Origin: Klebsiella pneumoniae
GTDB lineage: Bacteria; Myxococcota_A; UBA9042
Reading direction: 5' to 3'
DNA length: 64,000 nucleotides
Assembly: GCA_945889325.1 (NCBI GenBank)
Contig: CAMDBH010000005.1
Span: forward strand, 1 to 64,000
Part shown: positions 44,584-52,804 of the stretch, in pieces
Numbering within the stretch: the stretch's first letter is position 1
Layout of the letters: every line of letters starts with the position of its first letter
Notes under the pieces: model-generated
What the model saw: the letters and a program-made list of their open reading frames with translations, nothing else
Databases searched by the model: none
Told to the model about the DNA's origin: nothing
Made by a program: the position numbers and the translations under genes

Positions 44584-45542
44584 GCCGCACCTCCGCCAAG
44601 CACGGCCGACAATTCATCAATCGCTTGCAGCGGCAACTCACGCCGGAATAGAAATGGCAGCATTAACAGGCGATTGGGCGCTGCAGCGCGCAGTTGCGGC
44701 ATCAGCGTTTCCGCGCGCATGCGTCGGCCGCGCAAAAGCTGCGCCGCCCAATGCCACGGGTCGCTGGGGTCAAGCGCCAGTCGAGCCAGATCATCTTCAG
44801 AAAATAGCTGTGGATACAGACCGTTGAGGACGATCGCAGCGATCTGAACGCCAAAGCGTTTGGTCAAATTCTGTTGCAGTTCCAAGGTTTCTACGACTGG
44901 CATTTCTTCAGGTAAAGTCACTAAAATCAACCCGGATCGCGCCGGATCCACCAGCATATCGCGCATCCCGTCGGCGTAATTGGCAATTGGACCCAAGCGG
45001 AACACGGTGGCCAAAGTCCGTGGAATTGCAAACATACCCGCCACAAAGCCCGAAGTCGGCAGGTCGCAGACAATAAGGTCCCACGTGCGATCGCCTTGGG
45101 GACCGTGCTCCGATTCCAGCCGCCACAGGTGATACAAAAACAGCATCGGTTTGATCGCGGGCACGGCTTTGAAAAAATTATCGACGGCGCGGTTGCGCAG
45201 CGCAAGGTTGACAAGTGTTTCAATTTTCAGCTGTTGCGTAAAAAAGTAGCGCAGCGAATCTTCACTGTGCAAACACATCACCGCTAGGTTCGGCGCAACA
45301 AAAGTCGGCTGCGGCCCGATGCTGGCGGTGTTGAACAACGGTGCGGCGCGCGAAACCGCTTCAAGTTCAATCAGCAGCACGCGCTTGCCCCGCTTGGACG
45401 CCAAACGCGCCAAGGTCGCTGCGACCGTCGATTTGCCCACGCCGCCTTTGCCCGTGACCAAAAGCACCGTTCGCCGCAGCAGATCGGCGACGATCTGGGG
45501 GGCGTTGTGATCGGGCAAGGGCGGTTGTTGCAGCTGCGTCAT
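44580..45542 (-). CDS. ArsA/Get3-family ATPase (first of a pair)
   Basis: 320 residues from ATG 45542. The P-loop GKGGVGKST at residues 31-39 is preceded by VLLVT; LLIELEAVSRAAPLF replaces the usual DP switch, and LIVCDLPTSGFVAGM holds the A-loop-like D..PTSG. It differs enough from its neighbour to suggest an old duplication with separate roles. It overlaps the downstream ATPase gene by 4 nt. In several actinobacteria and deltaproteobacteria such pairs also lie side by side, which supports a common complex. Substrate unknown. Confidence 0.87.
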   Translation of the reverse strand: MTQLQQPPLPDHNAPQIVADLLRRTVLLVTGKGGVGKSTVAATLARLASKRGKRVLLIELEAVSRAAPLFNTASIGPQPTFVAPNLAVMCLHSEDSLRYFFTQQLKIETLVNLALRNRAVDNFFKAVPAIKPMLFLYHLWRLESEHGPQGDRTWDLIVCDLPTSGFVAGMFAIPRTLATVFRLGPIANYADGMRDMLVDPARSGLILVTLPEEMPVVETLELQQNLTKRFGVQIAAIVLNGLYPQLFSEDDLARLALDPSDPWHWAAQLLRGRRMRAETLMPQLRAAAPNRLLMLPFLFRRELPLQAIDELSAVLGGGAA

Positions 45543-45602
45543 CGCGCCGAAGCATAGCGGCACTGGGCTTATTATCAAACGCACTGCGAAGCGCTGCCGA
45601 AT

Positions 45603-46259
45603 CTATTGTGCCATTTCGCGATCGGCCCGCTCCAGCAGAAAACCCAAGCGCGCAAAGCGCAATAGCGGCATATCCCACTGACTGTCGCCGAGCGCCAAGT
45701 CCGGCGGTGGCAAGCCCAACTTCTGCCACGCCGCCACTTTGCCGTCACCGATTGGAATCGGCTCAATATACGTGGGTTTGTCGGCGTTCAGGCAGTCGAC
45801 GGCGATGATCGGCCACGCGGACACGCCAAACAAAGCCGCGCCGATTTCCACGGCAAGTCGCGGTGAAGCTGAAACAATCCAAACATTTACGCCGCGCAAC
45901 CTCGCGGCTTCCAGCGCCTGCGTGAGCCAGCTTCGCGCGCGCACATGGTGCGCGATGGTGCGCCGCACGCTCTCTGCAGCCGCGATTGGGTCGACGTCGA
46001 GCAAGATTTTTGCCGAAAAGCAGCAGCCCTCAAAGTAATTCTCCTCCATCTGGGCATTATACCGGGCGAAATCGACGGAGTTGCTTTTCCACGGCGCGCA
46101 GTCTGTGCTGCCGGCGACGCGCACCACCTCGTCGCCAACATCACCTGCCCACAAGGTATTGTCAGCATCAGACGCCACATAGCTGCCGGCGGGCAGGGCG
46201 GCGATCGCCGCTAGCACGGCGGCGATGCTGGGTTTTTCAATGATTTGGCTGAACGTCAT
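45603..46259 (-). CDS. HAD-superfamily phosphatase, phosphoserine phosphatase-like
   Basis: 218 residues from ATG 46259, with GGAG upstream. The HAD motif I is SDADNTLW with the nucleophile and acid at Asp31 and Asp33, motif II is VSASP, and motif IV is LALGDSQWDMPLL. The cap region (about 55-110) is helical, as in SerB-like enzymes of the C1 type. Substrate is not decidable from sequence; phosphoserine, lipid or sugar phosphates are possible. It lies 60 nt before the ArsA pair on the same strand and divergent from the DUF1385 gene. Confidence 0.78.
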   Translation of the reverse strand: MTFSQIIEKPSIAAVLAAIAALPAGSYVASDADNTLWAGDVGDEVVRVAGSTDCAPWKSNSVDFARYNAQMEENYFEGCCFSAKILLDVDPIAAAESVRRTIAHHVRARSWLTQALEAARLRGVNVWIVSASPRLAVEIGAALFGVSAWPIIAVDCLNADKPTYIEPIPIGDGKVAAWQKLGLPPPDLALGDSQWDMPLLRFARLGFLLERADREMAQ

Positions 46260-46432
46260 GGCACCACTCCGCGGCAAAAGGGCCCGCTAATTCTGGCGAC
46301 AAACCGTCGTTCTGTCATCTGCGGTGGCGTCGGTGACCTTTTGACTGGCATTTTTGGGAATAATCGACTAGTGTTGCGCGTTGTTGCATGGGCGATCGGT
46401 TTGTATGCGCGCCCAATAAATCAAGGAATACC

Positions 46433-47500
46433 ATGGCTGAAGGACCGATGAGTGTAGGCGGACAAGCGATTTTGGAGGGCGTCATGATGCGCTCGCCGCA
46501 TTCGCTCGCCATTGCCGTGCGCCGCCCGAATGGAGAAATCGTTGTCAAAGAAGACGCTTGGCACTCGATTTGGGAAAAAGCCAAATTCTTGCGCAAGCCG
46601 TTTTTGCGCGGCGCGGTGGTGCTGTTTGAGTCGATGCACAATGGCGTAAAAGCATTGACATTTTCTGCCAATGAAGCGGCGAAATTCGCGGAGCCAGACG
46701 CAGATGGCAACCGGCAGCTTGTTGAGGAATCGCCCGCCTCTAACATCGCGATTGCAGGGACCATTGCTATGTCCGCGCTGTTTGGATTTGGTCTATTTGC
46801 CGCTTTGCCGCACTTTGTGACTTGGCTGGCTGGCGTGACGCTTGGCAGTGCGTCGCTGGCCTCGGGCAAGGATCTGGGCTTTCAGATCGTCGACGGTATT
46901 ATCAAGATCGTGTTTCTGGTTGGCTACTTGGCAGCTATCTCACGTTTGAAGGAAATTCAACGCGTCTTCCAGTACCACGGTGCCGAGCACAAAAGCATCT
47001 ACTGTTACGAGGACGGCAAGGCGCTCACTGTAGAAAATGCTAAAAAATACACGACATTGCATCCGCGCTGTGGCACAAGCTTCTTGCTCATCACTTTTGT
47101 CGTGTCGATTCTGCTGTTTTCGAGCATTTTTCCGCTCCTGCCCACGATCTCGGAAACAAAGTGGCTGAATCAAATGGCTTATGTTTTCATTAAGATCCCC
47201 TTGATGTTCCCGGTGGCGGGCATCGCCTACGAAATGACCCGCTTGTCGGCGAAATTTCCGCGCAACCCGATCGTGCGCGCGTTCACGTGGCCCGGCCTGA
47301 TGCTGCAGCACATCACGACGCGGGAACCCGATGATGATCAACTGGAAATTGCGCTGGTCGCCCTGCAAAAGACCCTGTGGCGTGAGCAACACCTGCAAAG
47401 CGCGCCTGAGCAGAAAAGCGATGAAGCCGAAGTGTTCTCAACTTTTGGCACTTTTGTCGATCACATCGGTCCGCAAGTGCAAGTTCCCATAGCGGCTTAG
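46433..47500 (+). CDS. DUF1385 (YqhQ-like) membrane protein
   Basis: 355 residues from ATG 46433, which has AAGGAA 5 nt upstream. The family start SVGGQAILEGVMMRSPHSLAIAVR is plain, then come four or so membrane helices (IAGTIAMSALFGFGLFAAL, IKIVFLVGYLAAI, FLLITFVVSILLF, and one near FVKIPLMFPVAG) and FQYHGAEHKSIYCYEDG, the conserved HGAEHK block. Function is not established. The gene is commonly found next to prfA, as here, which argues for an inherited gene order; a terminator lies between the two. Confidence 0.88.
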   Translation: MAEGPMSVGGQAILEGVMMRSPHSLAIAVRRPNGEIVVKEDAWHSIWEKAKFLRKPFLRGAVVLFESMHNGVKALTFSANEAAKFAEPDADGNRQLVEESPASNIAIAGTIAMSALFGFGLFAALPHFVTWLAGVTLGSASLASGKDLGFQIVDGIIKIVFLVGYLAAISRLKEIQRVFQYHGAEHKSIYCYEDGKALTVENAKKYTTLHPRCGTSFLLITFVVSILLFSSIFPLLPTISETKWLNQMAYVFIKIPLMFPVAGIAYEMTRLSAKFPRNPIVRAFTWPGLMLQHITTREPDDDQLEIALVALQKTLWREQHLQSAPEQKSDEAEVFSTFGTFVDHIGPQVQVPIAA

Positions 47501-47513
47501 CGACCCCATCGAG

Positions 47514-47563
47514 AACGCCTGATTTGGAGCACTTAACTGCTCTAAATCAGGCGTTTTTCTTTT
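47514..47563 (+). terminator. Rho-independent terminator after the DUF1385 gene
   Basis: An 18-bp stem (AACGCCTGATTTGGAGCA at 47514-47531 with 47538-47555, one G-T pair) with a 6-nt loop CTTAAC is followed by TTTTTCTTTT. This is a classic intrinsic terminator, 13 nt after the stop of the DUF1385 gene and 39 nt before the prfA start, so prfA probably has its own promoter or depends on readthrough. Confidence 0.92.
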
Positions 47564-47601
47564 ACGCGGCAGTTTCGCGCCGTCTTGTTCAGAGGCAAAA
47601 G

Positions 47602-48675
47602 ATGTACCAACGTTTTGAAGGGCTGTGTGCCCGCTACGATGAACTGGCAGATGCGTTGGCGACGAGCGAAATTGCTTGCGATCCGGACCTTTCCCTCAAG
47701 TTGCTCCGCGAGCGCAGCACGCTGGAGGAGACCGTCGCAGCCTATCGCCAATGGAAATCTCTGAACTTGCAGATTGAAGAAACCACGCTGCTCGCTCATG
47801 AAGAAAGTGATGCCGATTTGCGGCAAATGGCCCGCGATGAATTGCTTGATCTCAGACAGCAACTGCAAGCGACCGATGATGCGCTCAAAGAACTGATGAT
47901 CGCCAAGGATCCGCGCGACAACGCCAACGTGGTGCTGGAAGTGCGCGCCGGCACGGGTGGCGAGGAAGCCGCGCTTTTTGCTGGCGATTTGATGCGGATG
48001 TACATGCGCTACGCCGAAAAGCGCAAATTTGTCGTCGAAGAAATGTCGCTGTCTGAAGCAGCGCAAGGCGGTGTAAAGGAAGTGGTTTTGCTGGTGACCG
48101 GCATCGGCGCCTATTCCGTTTTCAAACACGAATCGGGCACGCATCGCGTGCAGCGCGTGCCGACGACCGAGGCGCAAGGGCGAATTCACACCTCCGCGTG
48201 CACTGTGGCGGTGCTGCCTGAAGTCTCTGAAACGGAAGTAGATATCCGCACCGAGGATCTGCGCATCGACACCTATCGCGCGGGAGGCGCAGGCGGCCAG
48301 CACGTCAATCGTACGGATTCTGCGGTTCGCATCACGCACTTGCCGACGGGCGTGGTCGTGCAATGTCAGGATGAACGCAGCCAGCACAAGAACAAAGCCA
48401 AGGCGATGGTGCAGTTGCGGTCCAAACTGTGGGATGCGCAAACACAGGCCAACCACAGTGAAATGGCCAGCGCACGCAAGGAGCAGGTCGGGTCGGGCGA
48501 TCGTTCTGAGCGCATTCGCACTTACAACTTTCCGCAAAATCGCCTGACGGACCATCGCATCGGCTTGACCTTGCATTCCTTGGATTTGATTATGGAAGGC
48601 GACATGGAAGCGGTGATCGCCGCACTGCACGCCGCTGATCGCGCGCGGCGCCTGCAAGAGCAGGCCAACGCTTAG
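47602..48675 (+). CDS. prfA: Peptide chain release factor 1
   Basis: 357 residues from ATG 47602, preceded by GAGG; a longer frame to 47524 runs through the terminator. RF1 recognises UAA and UAG stop codons and triggers hydrolysis of the peptidyl-tRNA. The GGQ motif is at residues 231-233 (YRAGGAGGQHVNRTDSAVRI), preceded by EVRAGTGGEEAALFAGDL and HRVQRVPTTEAQGRIHTSA. The Gln is the site methylated by PrmC, but no prmC follows here. It converges with the next gene, 3 nt between stops. Confidence 0.96.
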   Translation: MYQRFEGLCARYDELADALATSEIACDPDLSLKLLRERSTLEETVAAYRQWKSLNLQIEETTLLAHEESDADLRQMARDELLDLRQQLQATDDALKELMIAKDPRDNANVVLEVRAGTGGEEAALFAGDLMRMYMRYAEKRKFVVEEMSLSEAAQGGVKEVVLLVTGIGAYSVFKHESGTHRVQRVPTTEAQGRIHTSACTVAVLPEVSETEVDIRTEDLRIDTYRAGGAGGQHVNRTDSAVRITHLPTGVVVQCQDERSQHKNKAKAMVQLRSKLWDAQTQANHSEMASARKEQVGSGDRSERIRTYNFPQNRLTDHRIGLTLHSLDLIMEGDMEAVIAALHAADRARRLQEQANA

Positions 48676-48678
48676 CGA

Positions 48679-49233
48679 TCAGGGTGCGGCGGCGTCCAGG
48701 AGGGTCTGCAAGACCAAAAGCGCTGTCTCGGCTTCCGCTTGCGCATCCATGCACAGCAATTCGCCCTGTTCAGACTGCAAGGCCAAACTCTGCGCTGTGC
48801 GCAATTGTTTGAGATGCAATGCAATTCGTCCGGCAAGGTGCTCGGCTTCGGCAGCCTGACGCAGACGCTGCTGGCTGCTGACAGGTGCGACGTGCGCCTG
48901 CGGCGCCCATAACGCTCGCAAATCCCAGTTAAAAACGACAGAATAGCCGAAAGTGCCGAGGTTGACATCGCGCTCGCTCAGCGCACCGCTGGCCGACGTC
49001 GTCCAACTTGTGCCGGTGATGCTGCCGTCGCGCATCGCCACGCTCATGCGTTGCGGCAACAGCGCGCGCCACCTTTCGACCTGCGGCGCGACCGCTCGGC
49101 TTGGCCGACTCAAGCGCGCCAAGGCCTGACGGATGGGTGCCAACGGCAAGTCCGCGACAACGCAGGGCAGGGCCTGGCACGGAATCGTCCAAAAACACAC
49201 ACAAAGTAGCAACGGCATTGGCAAGAAACGCAT
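48679..49233 (-). CDS. Secreted protein of unknown function
   Basis: 184 residues from ATG 49233, preceded by TGGAGG. A signal peptide (MRFLPMPLLLCVCFWTIPCQA) is clear; a Cys in it does not form a good lipobox. The mature protein has a likely beta-strand segment (GTFGYSVVFNWDLRALWAP) and then a long helix rich in Ala, Gln and Leu from about residue 115 to the end, which could be a coiled coil. The shape recalls TolC-like or small barrel-associated proteins, but no family is recognised. A repeated GGTCTCA array lies about 110-145 bp upstream. Confidence 0.66.
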   Translation of the reverse strand: MRFLPMPLLLCVCFWTIPCQALPCVVADLPLAPIRQALARLSRPSRAVAPQVERWRALLPQRMSVAMRDGSITGTSWTTSASGALSERDVNLGTFGYSVVFNWDLRALWAPQAHVAPVSSQQRLRQAAEAEHLAGRIALHLKQLRTAQSLALQSEQGELLCMDAQAEAETALLVLQTLLDAAAP

Positions 49234-49344
49234 CGCAGCCTCCAGCAGTTGTGCACTGCGTGAAGACGTTTGCACGTAGCGTGCCAAGAGGGAAAGCTGT
49301 AAACATATGGATAATAGAGAGCAATGCTGAGAGATGCGCGGAGG

Positions 49345-49378
49345 TGAGACCGGTCTCAGTTGGTCTCAGTTGGTCTCA
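49345..49378. promoter_or_regulatory. Operator-like array: TGAGACCGGTCTCA palindrome plus two GGTCTCA half-sites
   Basis: A perfect 14-bp palindrome TGAGACCGGTCTCA (49345-49358) is followed by two more GGTCTCA half-sites at 49362-49368 and 49372-49378. The three direct copies are exactly 10 bp apart. The array lies in the 181-bp gap between two minus-strand genes, upstream of the secreted protein gene that starts at 49233. It looks like a binding site for a dimeric regulator with added half-sites on one helix face. Confidence 0.6.
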
Positions 49379-49414
49379 GCACGTCGCGCCCGGCAATCGT
49401 GCGCGGCTGCGTCG

Positions 49415-50743
49415 CTATTTTGTCGCCTTTGGCGCGACACCGTTTGCGTCCACTTTGTCGCAGCCTTTTGCGGTGTTTCGCGCCGTGCAAATCGGATTCT
49501 TGTGCGCGTCGATGCCGCCTGCGGTCGCGCGTTTGACGACAAGTTGCCGCTGCATCCAGGCGGTGCCGTTGCGCCCGTCGCGCACAACCATCCATAAATG
49601 CACAGGCATTTCGCTGCTCGCGCCGTCGATGGCGGGCACATCAAAGCCGTTGTTGGCCACCGCGTCGTATGTCCTCTCCTTCTCGTAGACGCCGTGATCC
49701 GTAAACCAACTGAACAATAAGGTTTCTCGCTGATCTTCGCCCAGTGGATCGACACAGGCTGGGGCATCCGTTTTGCCGCTGCCTTGTTTGCGGCACAGGA
49801 GTTCTTTATCATTTTCAAGCCATTGCGGTTCAAAGTCGAAATGCTCGCCTTCGGCGACAAGCGGTGTCACGTCGTTGGGCCAATCCACCCCATCCAAAGA
49901 GAGACCACTTAGCGTCGGGTTGTGGTTGTCCGCCGCACACGCGCCGTCATTGGCCTTGCTTGCTTTCGCAGCTATGCGCGCACAATCATTAACATATGTC
50001 TTGTTGTCGCAGCCGCAAACCTGCTTTGCCGCGCATGCATCGGCACTTTTTGCGCATGGCGGATCGGCAGCCGCATCAAAGGCTGTACAGAAATTCTTTT
50101 GCGTTGCCAATGCGATGCGTTTGTAGCCCGCGACGCAGTTGTCGCGGTCGCCGCAGACTTGTTCGAGAATTTTTGCGCTGTCCTTAGGACAAGTACCGCC
50201 CCAAGTACTGGCGGCACTGATTTGAAAAAGTATATACATTTCCGGAATTTGTGTGGCAGAAAGCCCGCCGCCTGCGGAATTTGCCGGCGCCTTGCCGCCG
50301 GGCAGGCAGCCCAGATCGATGGCCGGAGCGTCTGCGCCCTTGGGCAAGGTCATGCCCAACTTATCAAAGACTTTGGACGCGTTTTGCAGCGATTGAAACA
50401 GTTGCGCTACGCCGACCGTGGCCGTTGCAGCCACACCGAGATCCACCTGCAAGTCTGCGTCTAGGCAGCGAAAATTGCCGTCTTTGTTCCAAGCATACGG
50501 GCAAAAAGCCCACGCGTAGCAAATGACTTCGTCCGGCGTTTGGGCGGCGTACAGCATCGACAAGTTGGAGTCGCGCGAGAACTCGATCTGCGGCGCCTCG
50601 GCGACAACCCCCAAAACGCGCAATTTGTTGATGAGGGACGGCGGATCAAATGTCGCGCCGCAAGCGGACAAAATCGCCACAAGGCCCAACAACATCAGAT
50701 GATTGCGCGGGCGGAGCACGAACTGCGGCAAACTGCACCTCAT
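49415..50743 (-). CDS. Lipoprotein with a Kazal-like domain
   Basis: 442 residues; the lipobox cysteine is at residue 28 (ILSAC). The first half has scattered cysteines in pairs. Around residues 225-270 is CAAKQVCGCDNKTYVNDCAR with a final Cys after ANDGA, the Kazal pattern of serine protease inhibitors. The C-terminal part (TLLFSWFTDHGVYEKER, MPVHLWMVVRDGRNGTAW) is beta-rich, Ig-like. Its ATG overlaps the stop of the TonB-like gene (ATGA), so it is the last gene of the ExbB-ExbD-TonB operon and probably a surface or periplasmic partner of that machine. Confidence 0.75.
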   Translation of the reverse strand: MRCSLPQFVLRPRNHLMLLGLVAILSACGATFDPPSLINKLRVLGVVAEAPQIEFSRDSNLSMLYAAQTPDEVICYAWAFCPYAWNKDGNFRCLDADLQVDLGVAATATVGVAQLFQSLQNASKVFDKLGMTLPKGADAPAIDLGCLPGGKAPANSAGGGLSATQIPEMYILFQISAASTWGGTCPKDSAKILEQVCGDRDNCVAGYKRIALATQKNFCTAFDAAADPPCAKSADACAAKQVCGCDNKTYVNDCARIAAKASKANDGACAADNHNPTLSGLSLDGVDWPNDVTPLVAEGEHFDFEPQWLENDKELLCRKQGSGKTDAPACVDPLGEDQRETLLFSWFTDHGVYEKERTYDAVANNGFDVPAIDGASSEMPVHLWMVVRDGRNGTAWMQRQLVVKRATAGGIDAHKNPICTARNTAKGCDKVDANGVAPKATK

Positions 50744-51546
50744 CGACCGTTTGGCTTGAATTCCATGGTGAAAGGCACGCGATCGACAAAGGGTTTGCCA
50801 TCTCTGGTGCCTGGGCTGAACGTGCAGAGTTTACCCGCAGCGATGGCGGCGCTGTCAAATGGTTCGCCATTGCCGCGCAATATCTTGACCTTAGTTACAT
50901 TTCCGTTGATTCCGACCCAAAGCGTCAACTTGATTTCGACGATGCGATTGCCAGCTTCTGCGCCGTCTGGCCAAGCAACCGTGCATTTCTTGGTCGCGGC
51001 GTGGACGATTTCGACTTGGTGTCCGTCGACTTCATTGCCGCTGCCGGCCTCACCGCCGACATCGTCGCTACTTGGGGCGGCTGTCTCCTTGCTCTCCATA
51101 CGTTTTCGCGTATTTGTCTCGGTCGGCACTACGTTCGGGTCGCCTAGCGAGTCGTCCTTGCCAGCATTGACGGTCACGCCGCCCTCACCGCCATAAGTCT
51201 TTGAAAGGACAAGCGGCGCCGGTTCATTGCTCGGCGGTGGCTCCTGCCTAATCGGGTTTTCGGCCCTTGGCGGCCGCGACTTGGGTGTCGCAGCTTTGGG
51301 CTGTTCTGCCGGCTTTTCCGTGGGGCTGGGCTCCTTGACCGCGACTTCAGGCGGTTTGGGTGGTTCCACTTTGGGCGGCGGTTTGGGCAATTCCACATTC
51401 TGCTTGACCGTGCGCACGATTTTCTCTTTGCGCGGCGGGGGTTCGCGCTCCGTTTTGCCGCGGTTGTAGCCCCACATGCCAACGGCCGCGTGCAGCAGAA
51501 GCGCGAAAAGAAAGCCTATTTGAAATTCACGACTCAATTGGCCCAA
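50740..51546 (-). CDS. TonB-like energy transducer
   Basis: 268 residues. One N-terminal membrane helix (IGFLFALLLHAAVGMWGY) with its single His, a long Pro/Lys/Glu-rich spacer (PPPKVEPPKPPEVAVKEP), then a C-terminal TonB-type domain with KLTLWVGINGNVTKVKILRG. TonB couples the proton-driven ExbB-ExbD motor to outer membrane receptors or other envelope machines. The start is a TTG at 51546, 4 nt after the exbD stop, or a TTG nine bases further in; no ATG is available. It is third in the operon after exbB and exbD and overlaps the lipoprotein gene. Confidence 0.85.
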   Translation of the reverse strand: MGQLSREFQIGFLFALLLHAAVGMWGYNRGKTEREPPPRKEKIVRTVKQNVELPKPPPKVEPPKPPEVAVKEPSPTEKPAEQPKAATPKSRPPRAENPIRQEPPPSNEPAPLVLSKTYGGEGGVTVNAGKDDSLGDPNVVPTETNTRKRMESKETAAPSSDDVGGEAGSGNEVDGHQVEIVHAATKKCTVAWPDGAEAGNRIVEIKLTLWVGINGNVTKVKILRGNGEPFDSAAIAAGKLCTFSPGTRDGKPFVDRVPFTMEFKPNGR

Positions 51547-51549
51547 TTC

Positions 51550-51975
51550 CTATTTGATATCTTGCTCTTTGGTGTTGACCGCCACATGCTCAACGCCTTG
51601 CAGTCGCACCAGATCGATCACGCGCACGACCGTGCCATGGATCACGTTGCGATCGGCGCTAACAACCGCTTCAATGCCGGGCACTTCTTTGACCGCGGCG
51701 CTGACTCGGCTTTTCAATTGCTCCTCGCTCACACCTTCACCGTTGTAAAACAGCTTGCTCGCTTGCGTGATCACGATGCTCATCGGCTTTAACGGTTTAT
51801 TCTCCGCACTTGCAGCCTTGGGCAAATCGACTTCGATCTGCGGCTTTTTCATCTTCTCGGTCACCGCCTCATTGGTGAGCATGAAAATAATCAGCAATAC
51901 CAGCATGATGTCGACCAGAGGCGTCACGTTGATGTCGGCAAGCACATCGTCGTCATTGCTGGTTTTTCCCGCCAT
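51550..51975 (-). CDS. exbD: ExbD/TolR-family motor protein
   Basis: 141 residues from an ATG preceded by AGAGG. The N-terminal INVTPLVDIMLVLLIIFML carries the membrane helix with the proton-conducting Asp. The C-terminal periplasmic part, SADRNVIHGTVVRVIDLVR, is the family pattern. With ExbB it forms the proton-driven motor. It lies 34 nt downstream of exbB and 3 nt before the TonB-like gene. Confidence 0.93.
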   Translation of the reverse strand: MAGKTSNDDDVLADINVTPLVDIMLVLLIIFMLTNEAVTEKMKKPQIEVDLPKAASAENKPLKPMSIVITQASKLFYNGEGVSEEQLKSRVSAAVKEVPGIEAVVSADRNVIHGTVVRVIDLVRLQGVEHVAVNTKEQDIK

Positions 51976-52009
51976 CCGCCGCCTCTAATTTGATCGCGTC
52001 AACGCCAGA

Positions 52010-52642
52010 TCAATGTTTGCTCTTCATATGTGCAAGCAATATCGCGCACAGCGCTTCTGTATTGGCCATGGTTTTCTTTATCTGACTGCGAAATTGGTTA
52101 TAGGCCACGACCGCGGGGATGGCGACGAAAAGGCCAACGGCGGTGGCCACCAAGGCTTCAGAAATGCTTCCCATAATCGCCGCTTGGCGCGTGGCGCCGG
52201 TCGTGCCGACCTGTTTTTCCAACGCCGCAAAGGCGCCCAAAATGCCGATCACGGTACCCAGCAAGCCGATGAAAGGAGCATTGGCGCCCAATGACGCCAA
52301 AAAATTAAGGAATCGCTCGTACCGCTGCTTTTCGAGCGCCGTGCGCGCTTGGCAGATCTCGGCGACCGCGTCGGCACCGCGGTGCATTTCGCGCACGCCA
52401 AACAGGACGACTCGCGCTTCCATGCCTTTGTAATTGCCCAGTAATTCGATAGCAGCGGCTTCGCTTTTGTCCAACGCAGCCAGCAGCCCCCCCTGCAAAT
52501 CTGCCACCGGCACGCGATTTTGCCACATGAACAGCGCGCGCTCGACGATCACCGCCACCGACATGACCGACAGGCCCAAAAGCAGCCACAAGATCCACTC
52601 GGCGCCCAAATGATCGAAAAGATTAGCGAGTTGTTGGGTCAT
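52010..52642 (-). CDS. exbB: ExbB/TolQ-family proton channel protein
   Basis: 210 residues from ATG 52642, with GGAG 9 nt upstream; the frame is open to 52720 without homology. Three membrane helices are expected: ILWLLLGLSVMSVAVIVERA, the segment LGANAPFIGLLGTVIGILGA and AVGLFVAIPAVVAYNQF. FIGLLGTVIGI is the MotA/TolQ/ExbB signature. First gene of an operon with exbD, the TonB-like gene and the Kazal-like lipoprotein gene; divergent from the relA/spoT gene across 162 bp that must hold both promoters. Confidence 0.93.
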   Translation of the reverse strand: MTQQLANLFDHLGAEWILWLLLGLSVMSVAVIVERALFMWQNRVPVADLQGGLLAALDKSEAAAIELLGNYKGMEARVVLFGVREMHRGADAVAEICQARTALEKQRYERFLNFLASLGANAPFIGLLGTVIGILGAFAALEKQVGTTGATRQAAIMGSISEALVATAVGLFVAIPAVVAYNQFRSQIKKTMANTEALCAILLAHMKSKH

Positions 52643-52804
52643 CCTAGGTGCTCCGAGAAACGGTGGCTCGAGGCAAAAAGGCCCGCCGCCAGCGGCGCAA
52701 AATGGTGACAGCGGGGCCAAACATATGCAAGCTGCGCTGGCGTTGGCGTCTAACCAGCGTATTGTCTATCATCATCGGCCCTGCGTGCAGCAAAAACTTT
52801 GGCA

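Noticed and set aside
47542-48657. Minus-strand frame of 371 codons
   Set aside because: Antisense to prfA, which is certain from its GGQ motif.
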